Of a stretch of DNA of 52,880 bases, positions 1 through 8,128 are shown in pieces (position 1 is the first letter of the stretch; each line of letters begins with the position of its first letter). The translations under genes and the position numbers were made by a program. The notes beneath the pieces were generated by a model that was given only the letters and a program-made list of their open reading frames with translations, had not been told where the DNA came from and made no database searches. Origin of the DNA: Helicobacteraceae bacterium (GTDB lineage Bacteria; Campylobacterota; Campylobacteria; Campylobacterales; SZUA-545); assembly GCA_031286325.1 (NCBI GenBank), contig JAITUT010000034.1, forward strand, positions 1-52,880. The letters run 5' to 3'.

Positions 1-278
1 ATCGGGCAGACGAAAGAGCAAAATACCCTGCCGCCTACGATCGCGTAGAACGCCAGCACGATCAAAGCGCCAATCGCAAATTCAGCCGCGATCGCGCTCC
101 CCGCCAAAACCGCCTGCAAAAAGCCGAACGGATCAGCGATGTTAAGCGAGCCTAAGAGACGCGCCGCGCTCAAATTGCCCTCCAAAACTTTCACGCCCGC
201 GTAGTTGCCCAGCGCAAATAGGAACAAAGTCCCGATCTGAACCAAGCGGCGGAGAATTAAAAAGCGATACTTTTTCAT
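1..278 (-). CDS. napH: NapH, quinol dehydrogenase membrane component (N-terminal part)
   Basis: The gene runs off the left edge, so only about 92 N-terminal residues are visible. They start MKKYRFLILRRLVQIGTLF, followed by two hydrophobic segments, and end just after the first cysteine pair of a CxxxCP ferredoxin-like motif (FCSFVCPI). NapH is a four-span membrane protein with cytoplasmic [4Fe-4S] clusters; with NapG it passes electrons from the quinol pool to periplasmic nitrate reductase. The ATG lies one base after the napG stop, so it is in the same minus-strand operon as napA and napG. Campylobacterota usually continue with napB, napL and napD, which would lie outside the window. Confidence 0.9.
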   Translation of the reverse strand, partial: MKKYRFLILRRLVQIGTLFLFALGNYAGVKVLEGNLSAARLLGSLNIADPFGFLQAVLAGSAIAAEFAIGALIVLAFYAIVGGRVFCSFVCP

Positions 279-279
279 C

Positions 280-1044
280 TTAAAACTCCCCGCTGTTTAA
301 GCGATCAAGCGTTTTTTTAGAGTTGGGCTTTTTGTGCGCTTCGCCGCCTTGCCCTTCAACGCGCTCCTGATCTTTTTCGTCCCAGCCTCTAGCGTAGTGC
401 GCGCCGAAGCTGCCCGCGAGTTCGGTTGGAACTACAAATATCGCTGCTTTCGCGGTAACGCAACGTTTTTCGCATTTGCCGCAACCCGTGCAAAGTTTGT
501 GATCCACGACGGGAATAAACATAGCGTGCCGCATCGTGCGCTCATTTTGGCGGAAATCCAAAGTGATCGCGCCTTGCACTGGACACTCGCGGTAACAGAC
601 TTCGCAGCGCAAACCCTCAAAAGCTATGCAGTGCTCGCTGTCTATGATCGCGATTCCCATTTTGGAGTTGTCTATGTTCATCTTGCCGTCGTCGCCTTTG
701 ATCAAATCCTCGTTTAAGGCGTTTGTCGGGCAAATCGGGACGCACGGCACATCAGGGCACATAATACAAGGATTCGATCGCGCCGTGAAAAACGGCGTGC
801 CGAGCGGCGCTTTGTCGCCGAAGTCGGCGAGCTTTAAAATTTTGGGCGGGCACGCTTCCACGCAAAGTCCGCAACGAATACAAGCCGCGACAAACTCCTT
901 TTCGGGCAGAGCCGCCGGCGGGCGCAGCCAAATCGCGTTAGGCTTCGCCTTTGCCGCCGCGCTCCAGACCATAGAACCCAGCGCCGCCGCGCCTACGATC
1001 TTAAACGCTCCCGCAATCGCCCTCCTGCGCGCTTTATCCATCAT
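280..1044 (-). CDS. napG: NapG, ferredoxin-type quinol dehydrogenase subunit
   Basis: A 254-residue periplasmic iron-sulfur protein. An N-terminal twin-arginine-like leader (KARRRAIAGAFKIVG) precedes four cysteine clusters: CIRCGLCVEACPP, CIMCPDVPCVPICP, CIAFEGLRCEVCYRECP and CTGCGKCEKRCV. These match the four [4Fe-4S] sites of the NapG/MauM family. It relays electrons from NapH towards NapB/NapA. The start overlaps the napA stop by one base (TAATG), so translation is coupled. Length is normal for the family. Confidence 0.95.
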   Translation of the reverse strand: MMDKARRRAIAGAFKIVGAAALGSMVWSAAAKAKPNAIWLRPPAALPEKEFVAACIRCGLCVEACPPKILKLADFGDKAPLGTPFFTARSNPCIMCPDVPCVPICPTNALNEDLIKGDDGKMNIDNSKMGIAIIDSEHCIAFEGLRCEVCYRECPVQGAITLDFRQNERTMRHAMFIPVVDHKLCTGCGKCEKRCVTAKAAIFVVPTELAGSFGAHYARGWDEKDQERVEGQGGEAHKKPNSKKTLDRLNSGEF

Positions 1045-3827
1045 TAAGCCTTAGAAACCTTGACCGCGCATTTCTTGAAGTCGGTTTCTTCCGAGATCGG
1101 GCAGGTCGCGTCAAGGCAAACTTTGTTGATAAAGACCTTCTCGTCGAACCACGGAACATAGATTAGTCCCTCCGGCACGCGGTTTCTGCCGCGCAGATCC
1201 ACTTTGACATTCACATTGCCGCGTCGGCTTTCAATTTTAACGGTGTCGTTTTGTTGAACGCCGAGTTTTTTCGCGTCATTTTCGTGCATATAGCAGAGCG
1301 CGGAAGGAACGGCGTTCGCTAGCTCGGGTACTTGCATAGTCATCGTGCCGCTATGCCAATGCTCCAACACGCGACCCGTGCAGAGCCAGAGCGGATATTC
1401 TCCGTCAGGCATCTCGGGCGGATCCATATAGGGGCGGAGGAAAATTTTGGCTTTATTTGCCAACTCGACTTTTGTGTCTGGGGTCGGTTTGCTCAAGTTG
1501 CCGCTTGGAATCTCTTTAAAGAGTTTGCCGTAGAAGGCGAACTTCTCGCCGCGAGCCGCAACTTTTCTGGCATACGGATCGTAAGCGACATTGAAACGCC
1601 ATTGAGTCTCTTTGCCGTTGACGACGGGCCAGCGCAAGCCGCGAACGCGGTGGTAGGTGTCGAAATCGGCGAGATCGTGTCCGTCTCCCAAAGTAAATTG
1701 GCGATATTCCTCAAAGATAGACTTCTGAATAAAGAAGCCGTAGCCAGTCCACTCTTTGCCGTCAGAACCCATAATTTTGCGTTTGTCGCCGACTGCTTCG
1801 GTATTCAAAACGTCCTTCATTACGGGGTCTTTTACGGAGTATTTTTTCTTAGCTTCGGGGTATGCGAAAAGGACGTCAAAGAGGGTGTCCGTCTCTTTAT
1901 AGCCCATTTTTTTAGCGGCTTCGATCACATCGGGGAGCTCTTTGCCGTTCCACATTTTTTTGCCCCAGCACTCTTTGATCGTGAAGCGTTTCGCGAACTC
2001 AAGCATATGCCAAGTATCGCTCATAGCCTCGCCGACCGGAGTAACGGATTGTTTCCAGTGTTGCGTGCGGCGCTCGGCGTTGCCGTATGAGCCCCATTTC
2101 TCGTAGATCATCGCGCAAGGCAGAATGAGGTCGGCGACTTTGGCGCTGATACCCGGATACGAATCGGCGCAAACAATGAAGTTGTCCATCTCGCGAGCCG
2201 CTTTGAGCCAGTGGTTCGCGTTCGCGCTGTTGTGCCACGGGTTATTCACTTGAATCCAAGCGAATTTGACTTTACCGTCCTCAATGGCGCGCATAATTTT
2301 CATATACGCCAAGCCCGGAGTAGGCGCGATCGTCCCTGCGGGAACTTTCCAGAGCGTCTCTGTTTTTTCGCGGTGTTTCGGGTTCGGGATAAGCATATCG
2401 CTGGGGAGGCGGTGGCAGAATGTGCCGACTTCGCGCGCGGTGCCGCACGCGGAGGGTTGCCCTGTGAGCGAGAACGCGCCGTTGCCCGGAGCCGCTTGTT
2501 TGCCGAGCAGCAAATGCACCATATAGGCGCACTCATTTACCCAAGTGCCGCGCGTGTGCTGGTTCATACCCATTGTCCAGAAGCTCACGACTTTGCGCTT
2601 CTTATCTATATAATAGGAAGCGAGGTCTTTGAGTTTCTTTTTGAAAGACTCTATGTTCTCATTAGGATCGCCCTTTGCGAGAGCGGCGGTGTATTCCAAA
2701 GTGTAAGGCTCTAAACCCTTTTTGAAGTCCTCAAACGAGATCGCCCAATGCGCGGCGTTTCTAGAGCCGTCATTCTTCATCTCGTCTCCCTCTTTCACGC
2801 CTAAATAGCCGAGAGTGATTCCCTCGTCTTTGCTGACGATCTTAGAGACTTCTTTCATCGTGGTTTCGCGCTCTTTGGCGGAGTAGTTCGGCGAACCGTC
2901 CGGGCGCAAGCCGTAACCAATGTTGTGGAAACCTGTAGCGAAGATCGTATGCTTCTTAATGAAGTCTTGATCCATCGCGCTTGGGTTGTTATACACGATC
3001 TCGCGGGCGATATAGTTCCAGATCGCCACATCGGTGTGCGGTTTGAAGACTATGTCAAAGTCAGCGATGTCGCTGGTACGGTTCGTGTAGGTAGAGAGAT
3101 TGACGAGTTTGACTTTATCCGGGCTATTGCGCTTGCGTTCCGAAACGCGCGCCCACAAAACGGGGTGCATCTCAGCCATATTCGCGCCCCACGACACGAT
3201 CGTATCCGTTAGCTCAATATCGTCATAGCAACCGGAGGGTTCATCAACGCCGAAAGTTTGATAGAAGCCCACGACGGCGCTTGCCATACAGTGGCGAGCG
3301 TTCGGGTCAAGGTTGTTGGAGCGGAAACCCGCTTTCATCAGTTTAGTCGCTACATAACCCTCTTGGATCGTATATTGCCCCGAACCGAAGATCGCTACGG
3401 AGCCAGGACCGTTTTGGTTGTAGGTTTCTTTGAACTTCTCAGCCATTACATCAAAAGCTTTCTGCCAGCTAACGGGACCGAATTTGCCGCTTTTGCTGAA
3501 TTTGCCGCTGGAGTCCATACGCAAAAGAGGCTGCGTAAGGCGATCTGCGCCATACATAATTTTTGCGAGGAAGTAGCCTTTAATGCAGTTGATACCGCGA
3601 TTCACGGGCGCGAGCGGATCGCCTTTCACGGCGACGATCTTATCGTCTTTCGTGGCAATCATGACGCCGCAACCTGTTCCGCAAAACCTGCAAACGGACT
3701 TATCCCACTTCCAACCCGCTTCCGCTTTGTTGGCTGCCGCAAGCGCCTCTTTGGGGGTGCTTATGCCTGCCGCGACCGCCGCCGAAGCCGCCGCCGCGCT
3801 CTTTAAGAAATCCCGCCTTGTTTGCAT
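1044..3827 (-). CDS. napA: NapA, periplasmic nitrate reductase catalytic subunit
   Basis: A 927-residue molybdopterin oxidoreductase, the long form usual in Campylobacterota. It begins with a Tat signal ([17 protein letters not shown]). A [4Fe-4S] motif follows at Cys46, Cys49, Cys53 and Cys81 (CRFCGTGCG...NCIKG), and the likely molybdenum ligand is Cys180 in [12 protein letters not shown]. The C-terminal part carries the molybdopterin dinucleotide-binding domain ([16 protein letters not shown]). It reduces nitrate to nitrite in the periplasm. The start is supported by an AAGGAG ribosome-binding site about 8 bases upstream. It is the first visible gene of the minus-strand operon, so its promoter lies in 3828-4334. 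Confidence 0.97.
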   Translation of the reverse strand: MQTRRDFLKSAAAASAAVAAGISTPKEALAAANKAEAGWKWDKSVCRFCGTGCGVMIATKDDKIVAVKGDPLAPVNRGINCIKGYFLAKIMYGADRLTQPLLRMDSSGKFSKSGKFGPVSWQKAFDVMAEKFKETYNQNGPGSVAIFGSGQYTIQEGYVATKLMKAGFRSNNLDPNARHCMASAVVGFYQTFGVDEPSGCYDDIELTDTIVSWGANMAEMHPVLWARVSERKRNSPDKVKLVNLSTYTNRTSDIADFDIVFKPHTDVAIWNYIAREIVYNNPSAMDQDFIKKHTIFATGFHNIGYGLRPDGSPNYSAKERETTMKEVSKIVSKDEGITLGYLGVKEGDEMKNDGSRNAAHWAISFEDFKKGLEPYTLEYTAALAKGDPNENIESFKKKLKDLASYYIDKKRKVVSFWTMGMNQHTRGTWVNECAYMVHLLLGKQAAPGNGAFSLTGQPSACGTAREVGTFCHRLPSDMLIPNPKHREKTETLWKVPAGTIAPTPGLAYMKIMRAIEDGKVKFAWIQVNNPWHNSANANHWLKAAREMDNFIVCADSYPGISAKVADLILPCAMIYEKWGSYGNAERRTQHWKQSVTPVGEAMSDTWHMLEFAKRFTIKECWGKKMWNGKELPDVIEAAKKMGYKETDTLFDVLFAYPEAKKKYSVKDPVMKDVLNTEAVGDKRKIMGSDGKEWTGYGFFIQKSIFEEYRQFTLGDGHDLADFDTYHRVRGLRWPVVNGKETQWRFNVAYDPYARKVAARGEKFAFYGKLFKEIPSGNLSKPTPDTKVELANKAKIFLRPYMDPPEMPDGEYPLWLCTGRVLEHWHSGTMTMQVPELANAVPSALCYMHENDAKKLGVQQNDTVKIESRRGNVNVKVDLRGRNRVPEGLIYVPWFDEKVFINKVCLDATCPISEETDFKKCAVKVSKA

Positions 3828-3892
3828 TGGCGTTCTCCTTATAATTTTTTGAAGGTCGTTTTTTGTCCAAGATTAAACCAGCGTTTAACGTC

Positions 3893-3924
3893 CGCGCAAA
3901 TTAAATGTACATTTAATTTGCGCG
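3893..3924. promoter_or_regulatory. Perfect 32-bp palindrome upstream of napA
   Basis: The left half CGCGCAAATTAAATGT is followed directly by its exact reverse complement, with the centre between 3908 and 3909. It lies 66 to 97 bases upstream of the napA ATG. The AT-rich core TTAAATGTACATTTAA suggests a dimeric regulator site; the CRP/FNR superfamily members that control nap genes in this phylum bind related TTAA-type half sites. Because it has no loop, an operator is more likely than a terminator. Which protein binds is not visible. Confidence 0.6.
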
Positions 3925-4060
3925 CGACAGATATCAAAATCAGCCCTTACACGCGCGACGTTAAAAGGCTGATTTGATTTTGACTAAAACAACTCGCGAA
4001 CCTCGGCAAAATACGCCGACCTCCTAGCGACAATTTTGGCTTTTTTTGAGGGTCTTTTAC

Positions 4061-4074
4061 TTGACAAAAGTCAA
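4061..4074. promoter_or_regulatory. FNR/CRP-like palindrome TTGAC-AAAA-GTCAA
   Basis: A perfect 5+4+5 inverted repeat, one base per half site away from the classical FNR consensus TTGAT-N4-ATCAA. It lies about 235 bases upstream of napA and 260 bases upstream of coaE. Anaerobic or nitrosative-stress regulators of this family commonly act on nap promoters. The distance from napA is long for a simple activator site, so the assignment is tentative. Confidence 0.4.
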
Positions 4075-4323
4075 ACAAACCGCGCCGTTGCGTTATTCTT
4101 TTGATAATAACGACCTTCGCTTTAAAGCAAAATTTTATAATCGCCGATTCACGCGGGGTAAAACGACCCGCGATCTCGCTTGCGAACAGGCTGTGTTTTA
4201 GAGTTACAAATACCAAACAAAAGGCTATTTTTCCCGCGATCGCGCGGAGCTTAACGGTAAATTTATTGGGTTTCTAAAAGGGTCGGAGCTTTTGGTCGGA
4301 GCTGAAGATTTGCTTTTACAAGA

Positions 4324-4329
4324 TATAAT
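4324..4329 (+). promoter_or_regulatory. -10 box of coaE, probably leaderless transcript
   Basis: TATAAT ends five bases before the coaE ATG. A start site the usual 6-8 bases downstream would fall on or next to the ATG. There is no ribosome-binding site between the box and the start codon. Confidence 0.45.
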
Positions 4330-4334
4330 TTTAT

Positions 4335-4910
4335 ATGCGACAAATTTCTCACGGCATAGTAGTTACGGGCGGTATCGGCAGCGGCAAGAGCGAGGCGGCG
4401 AATTATCTGCGCTCGCGCGGTTTCGCGCTTGTGGATAGCGATCAAATTTCGCGCGAGGTATTCGCCGCCAAGACAGGCGAGATCGTTTCGTTTTTTGGTA
4501 CCACCGATCGCAAAAAGATCGGCGCGCGCATCTTTGCGGACGATTGGGATCGCGCCAAATTGGAGGCGCTTTTGCACCCAGAAATCCGCGCCAAAGTCTG
4601 GGCGCAATGTCTGGATTTGGATCGCGCGGGCAAGCCGTTTTTCGTAGACATTCCGCTCTACTTTGAAAATCGCGCCGACTATGGGTTTTTGCCTCGCGCG
4701 ATCCTTATTTACGCGCCGCTCGAGACTCGCATCGCGCGCCTCGTGCATTACCGCAAAATGAGCGAGGAGGAGGTCTTTGAGCGCATAGACGCGCAGATTC
4801 CGCTGGAAGAAAAACGCTCTCTCGCGACTTGGATCATAGAAAACGACAGCACCAAAGACGCCCTCCGCGCGGAATTAAATACTTTTATTTCCACGATCGC
4901 GAAGCCTTGA
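4335..4910 (+). CDS. coaE: Dephospho-CoA kinase
   Basis: A 191-residue P-loop kinase that phosphorylates the 3'-hydroxyl of dephospho-CoA, the last step of coenzyme A synthesis. The Walker A motif GGIGSGKS sits at residues 12-19. It is followed by the family's ALVDSDQISREV acid-rich stretch and, near the middle, DIPLYFEN, which corresponds to the lid region. Length fits the family (about 190-205). It reads away from the nap operon and stands alone, followed by a gap and the convergent nadC. Confidence 0.93.
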   Translation: MRQISHGIVVTGGIGSGKSEAANYLRSRGFALVDSDQISREVFAAKTGEIVSFFGTTDRKKIGARIFADDWDRAKLEALLHPEIRAKVWAQCLDLDRAGKPFFVDIPLYFENRADYGFLPRAILIYAPLETRIARLVHYRKMSEEEVFERIDAQIPLEEKRSLATWIIENDSTKDALRAELNTFISTIAKP

Positions 4911-5234
4911 TCGCGCCGTTTCAAAAATAAGTTTCGCGTTAAAACTCTGATCGCAAATGAAAATTGTCATTGCAAATCGCGCTCCGCACGTCATAAATTG
5001 TGTTCGCGATTACGCCGAAGCCTAAACTGAAAGCCGTTATTTCCGTTGCGATCACGGCTAGCAAGCAACAGAGCTGACGCGCCCAGACGTTACCGCGCAG
5101 GCGAGCAAACCGCCGCGATATTTGCGAGGCGATAACGCCAAATTTCGCGGGCTTCAAAGAGCCAGAGTTTTTTGATTGCGAAAGCGAGTTTTGTTCGTTT
5201 TTCCAAAATAAATTCTTGCGAAATTCGCGAGAAA
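4911..5234. other. Non-coding gap between convergent coaE and nadC
   Basis: No supported gene. The frames crossing it (minus 4939-5493, plus 5172-5804) overlap nadC in other frames and lack start signals. At 4959-4990 the sequence reads like the edge of a dispersed intergenic repeat: a GTCATTGC core also turns up, in one orientation or the other, near 43194-43206 and 44612-44620. The minus-strand translation here also has the look of the low-complexity peptides such repeats encode. No clear terminator was seen. Confidence 0.35.
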
Positions 5235-6080
5235 TTAAATCATCTTCATAGAAAAATCCAGAAAAACCGCGTGATGAATTATCGCGCCCGCGCTGATCGC
5301 GTCTACTCCAGCAGCGGCGTATTTGGCGATATTCTCCAGCGTAATATTTCCGCTCGCCTCGATCTTCGCGGAGGGCGCGATTTCGTTGCGCAGAGCCACA
5401 ACTTCGCGCACTTGATCGGCGCTCATATTGTCGCACATTACGATCTCCGCCCCCGCCGCAAACGCCTCGCGAACTTGCGCGATCGTCTCGCACTCCACCT
5501 CGATTTGGCTAGTCCAAGGAATCGCCCGCCGCGCCGTCCTTACAAACGCCGCGAGGTTTTCCGCGCCGATCGCCGCCCAATGCGTATCCTTGATCATCAG
5601 GCAGTCGTCAAGCCCCAAGCGGTGGTTTTTCGCCCCGCCGATTCGCGCCGCGTATTTCTCAAATTCGCGCAAGAGCGGGCGCGTCTTGCGCGTGTCCAAA
5701 ACCGCCGTTTTGCCGCCCGCGAGCTCTTTAGCGTAGGCTCTGGCGTTCGTGGCGATCCCGCTCGCGTGCTGGAGGGTGTTCAAAAGCGCGCGCTCAATCT
5801 GTAAAAGGCGCGCGGCGTTACCCGTAAGCTCGAGCAAAACATCGCCCTTTTTGATCGCCTCGCCGTCCGCGACTTTTGCCGCGAGCCTTACGCCCAACTC
5901 CTTAGCGATCGCCTCCGCGTAGGGCAAACCCGCGAAAATTCCCTCCGACTTCGTCTTTACGATCGCCCTGCGATCAGCGCTTGAAAGCGCCGCGCAATTT
6001 TCAAACGCGCACTTCTCAAATAGATCGCCGCGCCCTAAATCCTCAGCGATTACCCGCTTCGCAAATTCGCAAGTTTCCAT
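5235..6080 (-). CDS. nadC: Nicotinate-nucleotide pyrophosphorylase (quinolinate phosphoribosyltransferase)
   Basis: A 281-residue enzyme that converts quinolinate and PRPP to nicotinate mononucleotide in de novo NAD synthesis. Family motifs are clear: LLNTLQHASGIAT, DTRKTRPLLREFEKYA, GGAKNHRLGLDDCLMIKDTH (the basic residues that bind quinolinate and PRPP), and the C-terminal EASGNITLENI and GVDAISAGAII phosphate-binding loops. Length is normal. It is a single gene on the minus strand, divergent from the subtilase operon; its start lies 60 bases from that operon, so the two promoters share a small region. Confidence 0.96.
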   Translation of the reverse strand: METCEFAKRVIAEDLGRGDLFEKCAFENCAALSSADRRAIVKTKSEGIFAGLPYAEAIAKELGVRLAAKVADGEAIKKGDVLLELTGNAARLLQIERALLNTLQHASGIATNARAYAKELAGGKTAVLDTRKTRPLLREFEKYAARIGGAKNHRLGLDDCLMIKDTHWAAIGAENLAAFVRTARRAIPWTSQIEVECETIAQVREAFAAGAEIVMCDNMSADQVREVVALRNEIAPSAKIEASGNITLENIAKYAAAGVDAISAGAIIHHAVFLDFSMKMI

Positions 6081-6101
6081 AACGCGCCTTTGGAACGATT
6101 T

Positions 6102-6132
6102 TTGCGAGCAATCTTAACTTAAAGGATATAAT
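6102..6132 (+). promoter_or_regulatory. Promoter of the subtilase operon
   Basis: TTGCGA at 6102-6107 and TATAAT at 6127-6132 are separated by 19 bases. The -10 box ends seven bases before the ATG at 6140, so the predicted RNA would begin at or within a couple of bases of the start codon. AAAGGA at 6121-6126 lies just before the -10 box and would not be in such a transcript. Confidence 0.45.
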
Positions 6133-6139
6133 TTAGCCA

Positions 6140-7711
6140 ATGCGATCGCTGAAAATTTCGCTAATTTACGTTGTTTTTTGCGTCTTTTTCTGCGCGTTTT
6201 CGCTAGGTTGCGGCGAGACGAGCGAGAAGCCGACAGACGCCGCCGCGCCGTTTTCTACGGACATAGAAGCGTTTGACCTCGCCGATTACGCTGGATTTCG
6301 CGCAAGCGCGGGCGATCCGCTCTCCGCCTACCAGTGGCATCTCAAAAATTTCGGGCAACTTGCGGGTAAAAGCGGCGTGCACGCGGCTAAAATAGGCGCG
6401 GACTTAAATGTAACGCCGCTCTTTGAGCGCGGCGTTTTCGGCGCCGGATCGCGCGTGGCGATCGTAGATACCGGCGTGGAGATAACGCACCCCGATCTGG
6501 CGGCGAACATTGATCTCGCCGCGAGCGTTTCGTATATCGGCGGCGGCGCGGAACCGCGCGAAAAATCCGCCCTATGCGCTCACGGCACGGGCGCGGCGGG
6601 GCTGGCCGCGGCGGCAATCAATAACGGCGGCGTAGTCGGCGTGGCTCCTAAGGCGAAGATCGCGGCGATCAACATAGGTCTAGGTTGCGGCGGCAACGCC
6701 TACGATTCGACGCTTTTGTCGGCGTTTATGGGCGATCTTGAAATTTACTCCAATTCGTGGGGTTATGACGATTTTTTCACGCGCGATCGCTTCGGCGAAG
6801 CACTTGCCGAGGGAGTTCGCAACGGAAGAAACGGGCGCGGATCGCTTTACTTTTTCGCGGCGGGCAACTCGCGATCAGCGCGTCATAGAGCCGATTACAA
6901 CGAACATTTAAGCAATTTTGAAGTAATGCCGATCGCGGCTTTGGAGTCCAATGGCGCGTACGCGCCATACTCCGCGGCGGGCGCGAACATTCTCGTCAGC
7001 GCGTTCGGCGGCGCGAACAGCCTTGACAAGGCTCTTGTGGTTACGACCGCTCTTACGGGTTGCGAGGCGAGCAAATTCGGAGCTTTTTCGCACGAACTTA
7101 ACGCGGGTTGCGCCTACGGCTTTATGAACGGCACGAGCGCGGCGACTCCGCAGGCTGCGGGGGCGGCGGCTCTGATTTTAGAGGCGCGGCGCGATCTTTC
7201 GTGGCGCGAGGCGCGATACATTTTGGCGGCGAGCGCGCGGCAAAACGACCCGCGCGAGGCGGATTGGACGAGAAACGGCGCGGGTTTTTGGATAAATCAC
7301 AACTACGGATTCGGCGCGATTGACGCCTTTAGCGCGGTTCAAATGGCTAAAAATTTTCGCAAATTCGGCGCGTTAAAAAGTTACGAGCGAAACGATATAA
7401 TCTCCGCTGATTTTCTAGCGCAGAATGATATAAACAAAATTGAATTTGTGAATGTTTCAGCGGATATTAACAATGCTAGAAACTGCTCATTTAATCTCGC
7501 GCTTTTTTCGCCCGCGGGGACGATCGCGGAGTTTGTTAAAAACGATATTATAATTACGAGCGATTTTACGTTGCGAGATTTTGTCTTTGGGACGCCGAGA
7601 TTTTTAGACGAAAACGCTAATGGAATTTGGCAACTTGCGATTAGCGACTCAAGTTGCAATAATTTGAGTTTAGAGAGCTGGAGTATTTCTATTAAAGGGA
7701 GATCGGAGTGA
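6140..7711 (+). CDS. Subtilisin-like serine protease (S8) lipoprotein with C-terminal P domain
   Basis: A 523-residue exported protease. The N-terminus is a hydrophobic signal ending in the lipobox SLGC (Cys24), so it is probably lipid-anchored. The S8 catalytic triad is intact: Asp110 (VAIVDTGVEITHPDL), His148 (CAHGTGAAGLA) and Ser333 (NGTSAATPQAAGAAAL), with oxyanion Asn243 (FFAAGNS). The last 120 or so residues (SFNLALFSPAGT...GIWQLAISD...LESWSISI) look like a P/Homo B beta domain of proprotein convertases. A short region precedes the catalytic domain but no obvious I9 propeptide; that role may be played by the next gene, which overlaps its stop by GTGA. Substrates are unknown. Confidence 0.9.
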   Translation: MRSLKISLIYVVFCVFFCAFSLGCGETSEKPTDAAAPFSTDIEAFDLADYAGFRASAGDPLSAYQWHLKNFGQLAGKSGVHAAKIGADLNVTPLFERGVFGAGSRVAIVDTGVEITHPDLAANIDLAASVSYIGGGAEPREKSALCAHGTGAAGLAAAAINNGGVVGVAPKAKIAAINIGLGCGGNAYDSTLLSAFMGDLEIYSNSWGYDDFFTRDRFGEALAEGVRNGRNGRGSLYFFAAGNSRSARHRADYNEHLSNFEVMPIAALESNGAYAPYSAAGANILVSAFGGANSLDKALVVTTALTGCEASKFGAFSHELNAGCAYGFMNGTSAATPQAAGAAALILEARRDLSWREARYILAASARQNDPREADWTRNGAGFWINHNYGFGAIDAFSAVQMAKNFRKFGALKSYERNDIISADFLAQNDINKIEFVNVSADINNARNCSFNLALFSPAGTIAEFVKNDIIITSDFTLRDFVFGTPRFLDENANGIWQLAISDSSCNNLSLESWSISIKGRSE

Positions 7712-8127
7712 AAAGCTTTTTGATTTTTGGCTTATTTTGTTTTTCTTTGATCGCCGCCGATATTGTAATTAAAGATGAAAAGGGGCGATTAGAGAGTTAT
7801 ACGATCGTGCCCAAAGGTATGCAAAAAAAATCGCTTGAAATTGAAAGCGGCAAAGAAAACCGCTATTATTTATACGGAGACCCCAATATGGAAGCAATCT
7901 CAAACGGTTTTATTATTATCGCTTTCAAAACTCCCGTAAACATAGATGAGTTTTCGGCGAAGTATAATTTGCTTAAAGCGGGAGCGATAAGCGAAAAAAA
8001 GCTGTTATATTTATTTGAAAATAAAAGCGCTTTTAACGATCTATCTTTATGCGCTGAAATCACAGCGCAAAATAGCGAGATTCGCTACGCCAGACCCGAC
8101 TTCAAATCAAACGCGAAGATAGAATAA
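7708..8127 (+). CDS. Small secreted protein, possible trans-acting subtilase propeptide or inhibitor
   Basis: A 139-residue protein with a signal peptide (MKSFLIFGLFCFSLIAA) and an otherwise compact alpha/beta pattern. It starts at GTG inside the protease stop (GTGA overlap), with GGGAG upstream, so it is translationally coupled to the protease. Its core reads GFIIIAFKTPVNIDEFSAKYNL and it ends with IRYARPDFKSNAKIE. This resembles the layout of subtilase propeptides, which carry a late A-x-P-[DN] motif just before the catalytic domain. I infer that it folds or inhibits the neighbouring protease in trans. The family is not certain. Confidence 0.55.
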   Translation: MKSFLIFGLFCFSLIAADIVIKDEKGRLESYTIVPKGMQKKSLEIESGKENRYYLYGDPNMEAISNGFIIIAFKTPVNIDEFSAKYNLLKAGAISEKKLLYLFENKSAFNDLSLCAEITAQNSEIRYARPDFKSNAKIE

Positions 8128-8128
8128 T

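Larger units (their letters stand above)
3828..4334. other. Intergenic region between divergent napA and coaE
   Basis: About 500 bases with no convincing gene. An 89-codon minus-strand frame at 3947-4216 has no ribosome-binding site and an unconvincing composition. The region holds a perfect 32-base palindrome close to napA, a smaller TTGAC-N4-GTCAA palindrome further up, a weak inverted repeat (AAATCAGCC at about 3937, GGCTGATTT at about 3968), and the coaE -10 box at the right end. It is most likely the control region of the nap operon. Confidence 0.6.

Noticed and set aside
1332-3806. Several 80-250 codon plus-strand frames opposite napA
   Set aside because: They are antisense to a clear full-length napA and have Arg/His/Phe-rich composition typical of frames forced by the GC-rich codons of the real gene.
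3947-4216. 89-codon minus-strand frame between napA and coaE
   Set aside because: No start signal, no domain, and it overlaps the FNR-like palindrome of the nap control region.
4939-5804. Minus frame 4939-5493 and plus frame 5172-5804
   Set aside because: Both overlap nadC in wrong frames and lack ribosome-binding sites; low-complexity Arg/Ser-rich translation.
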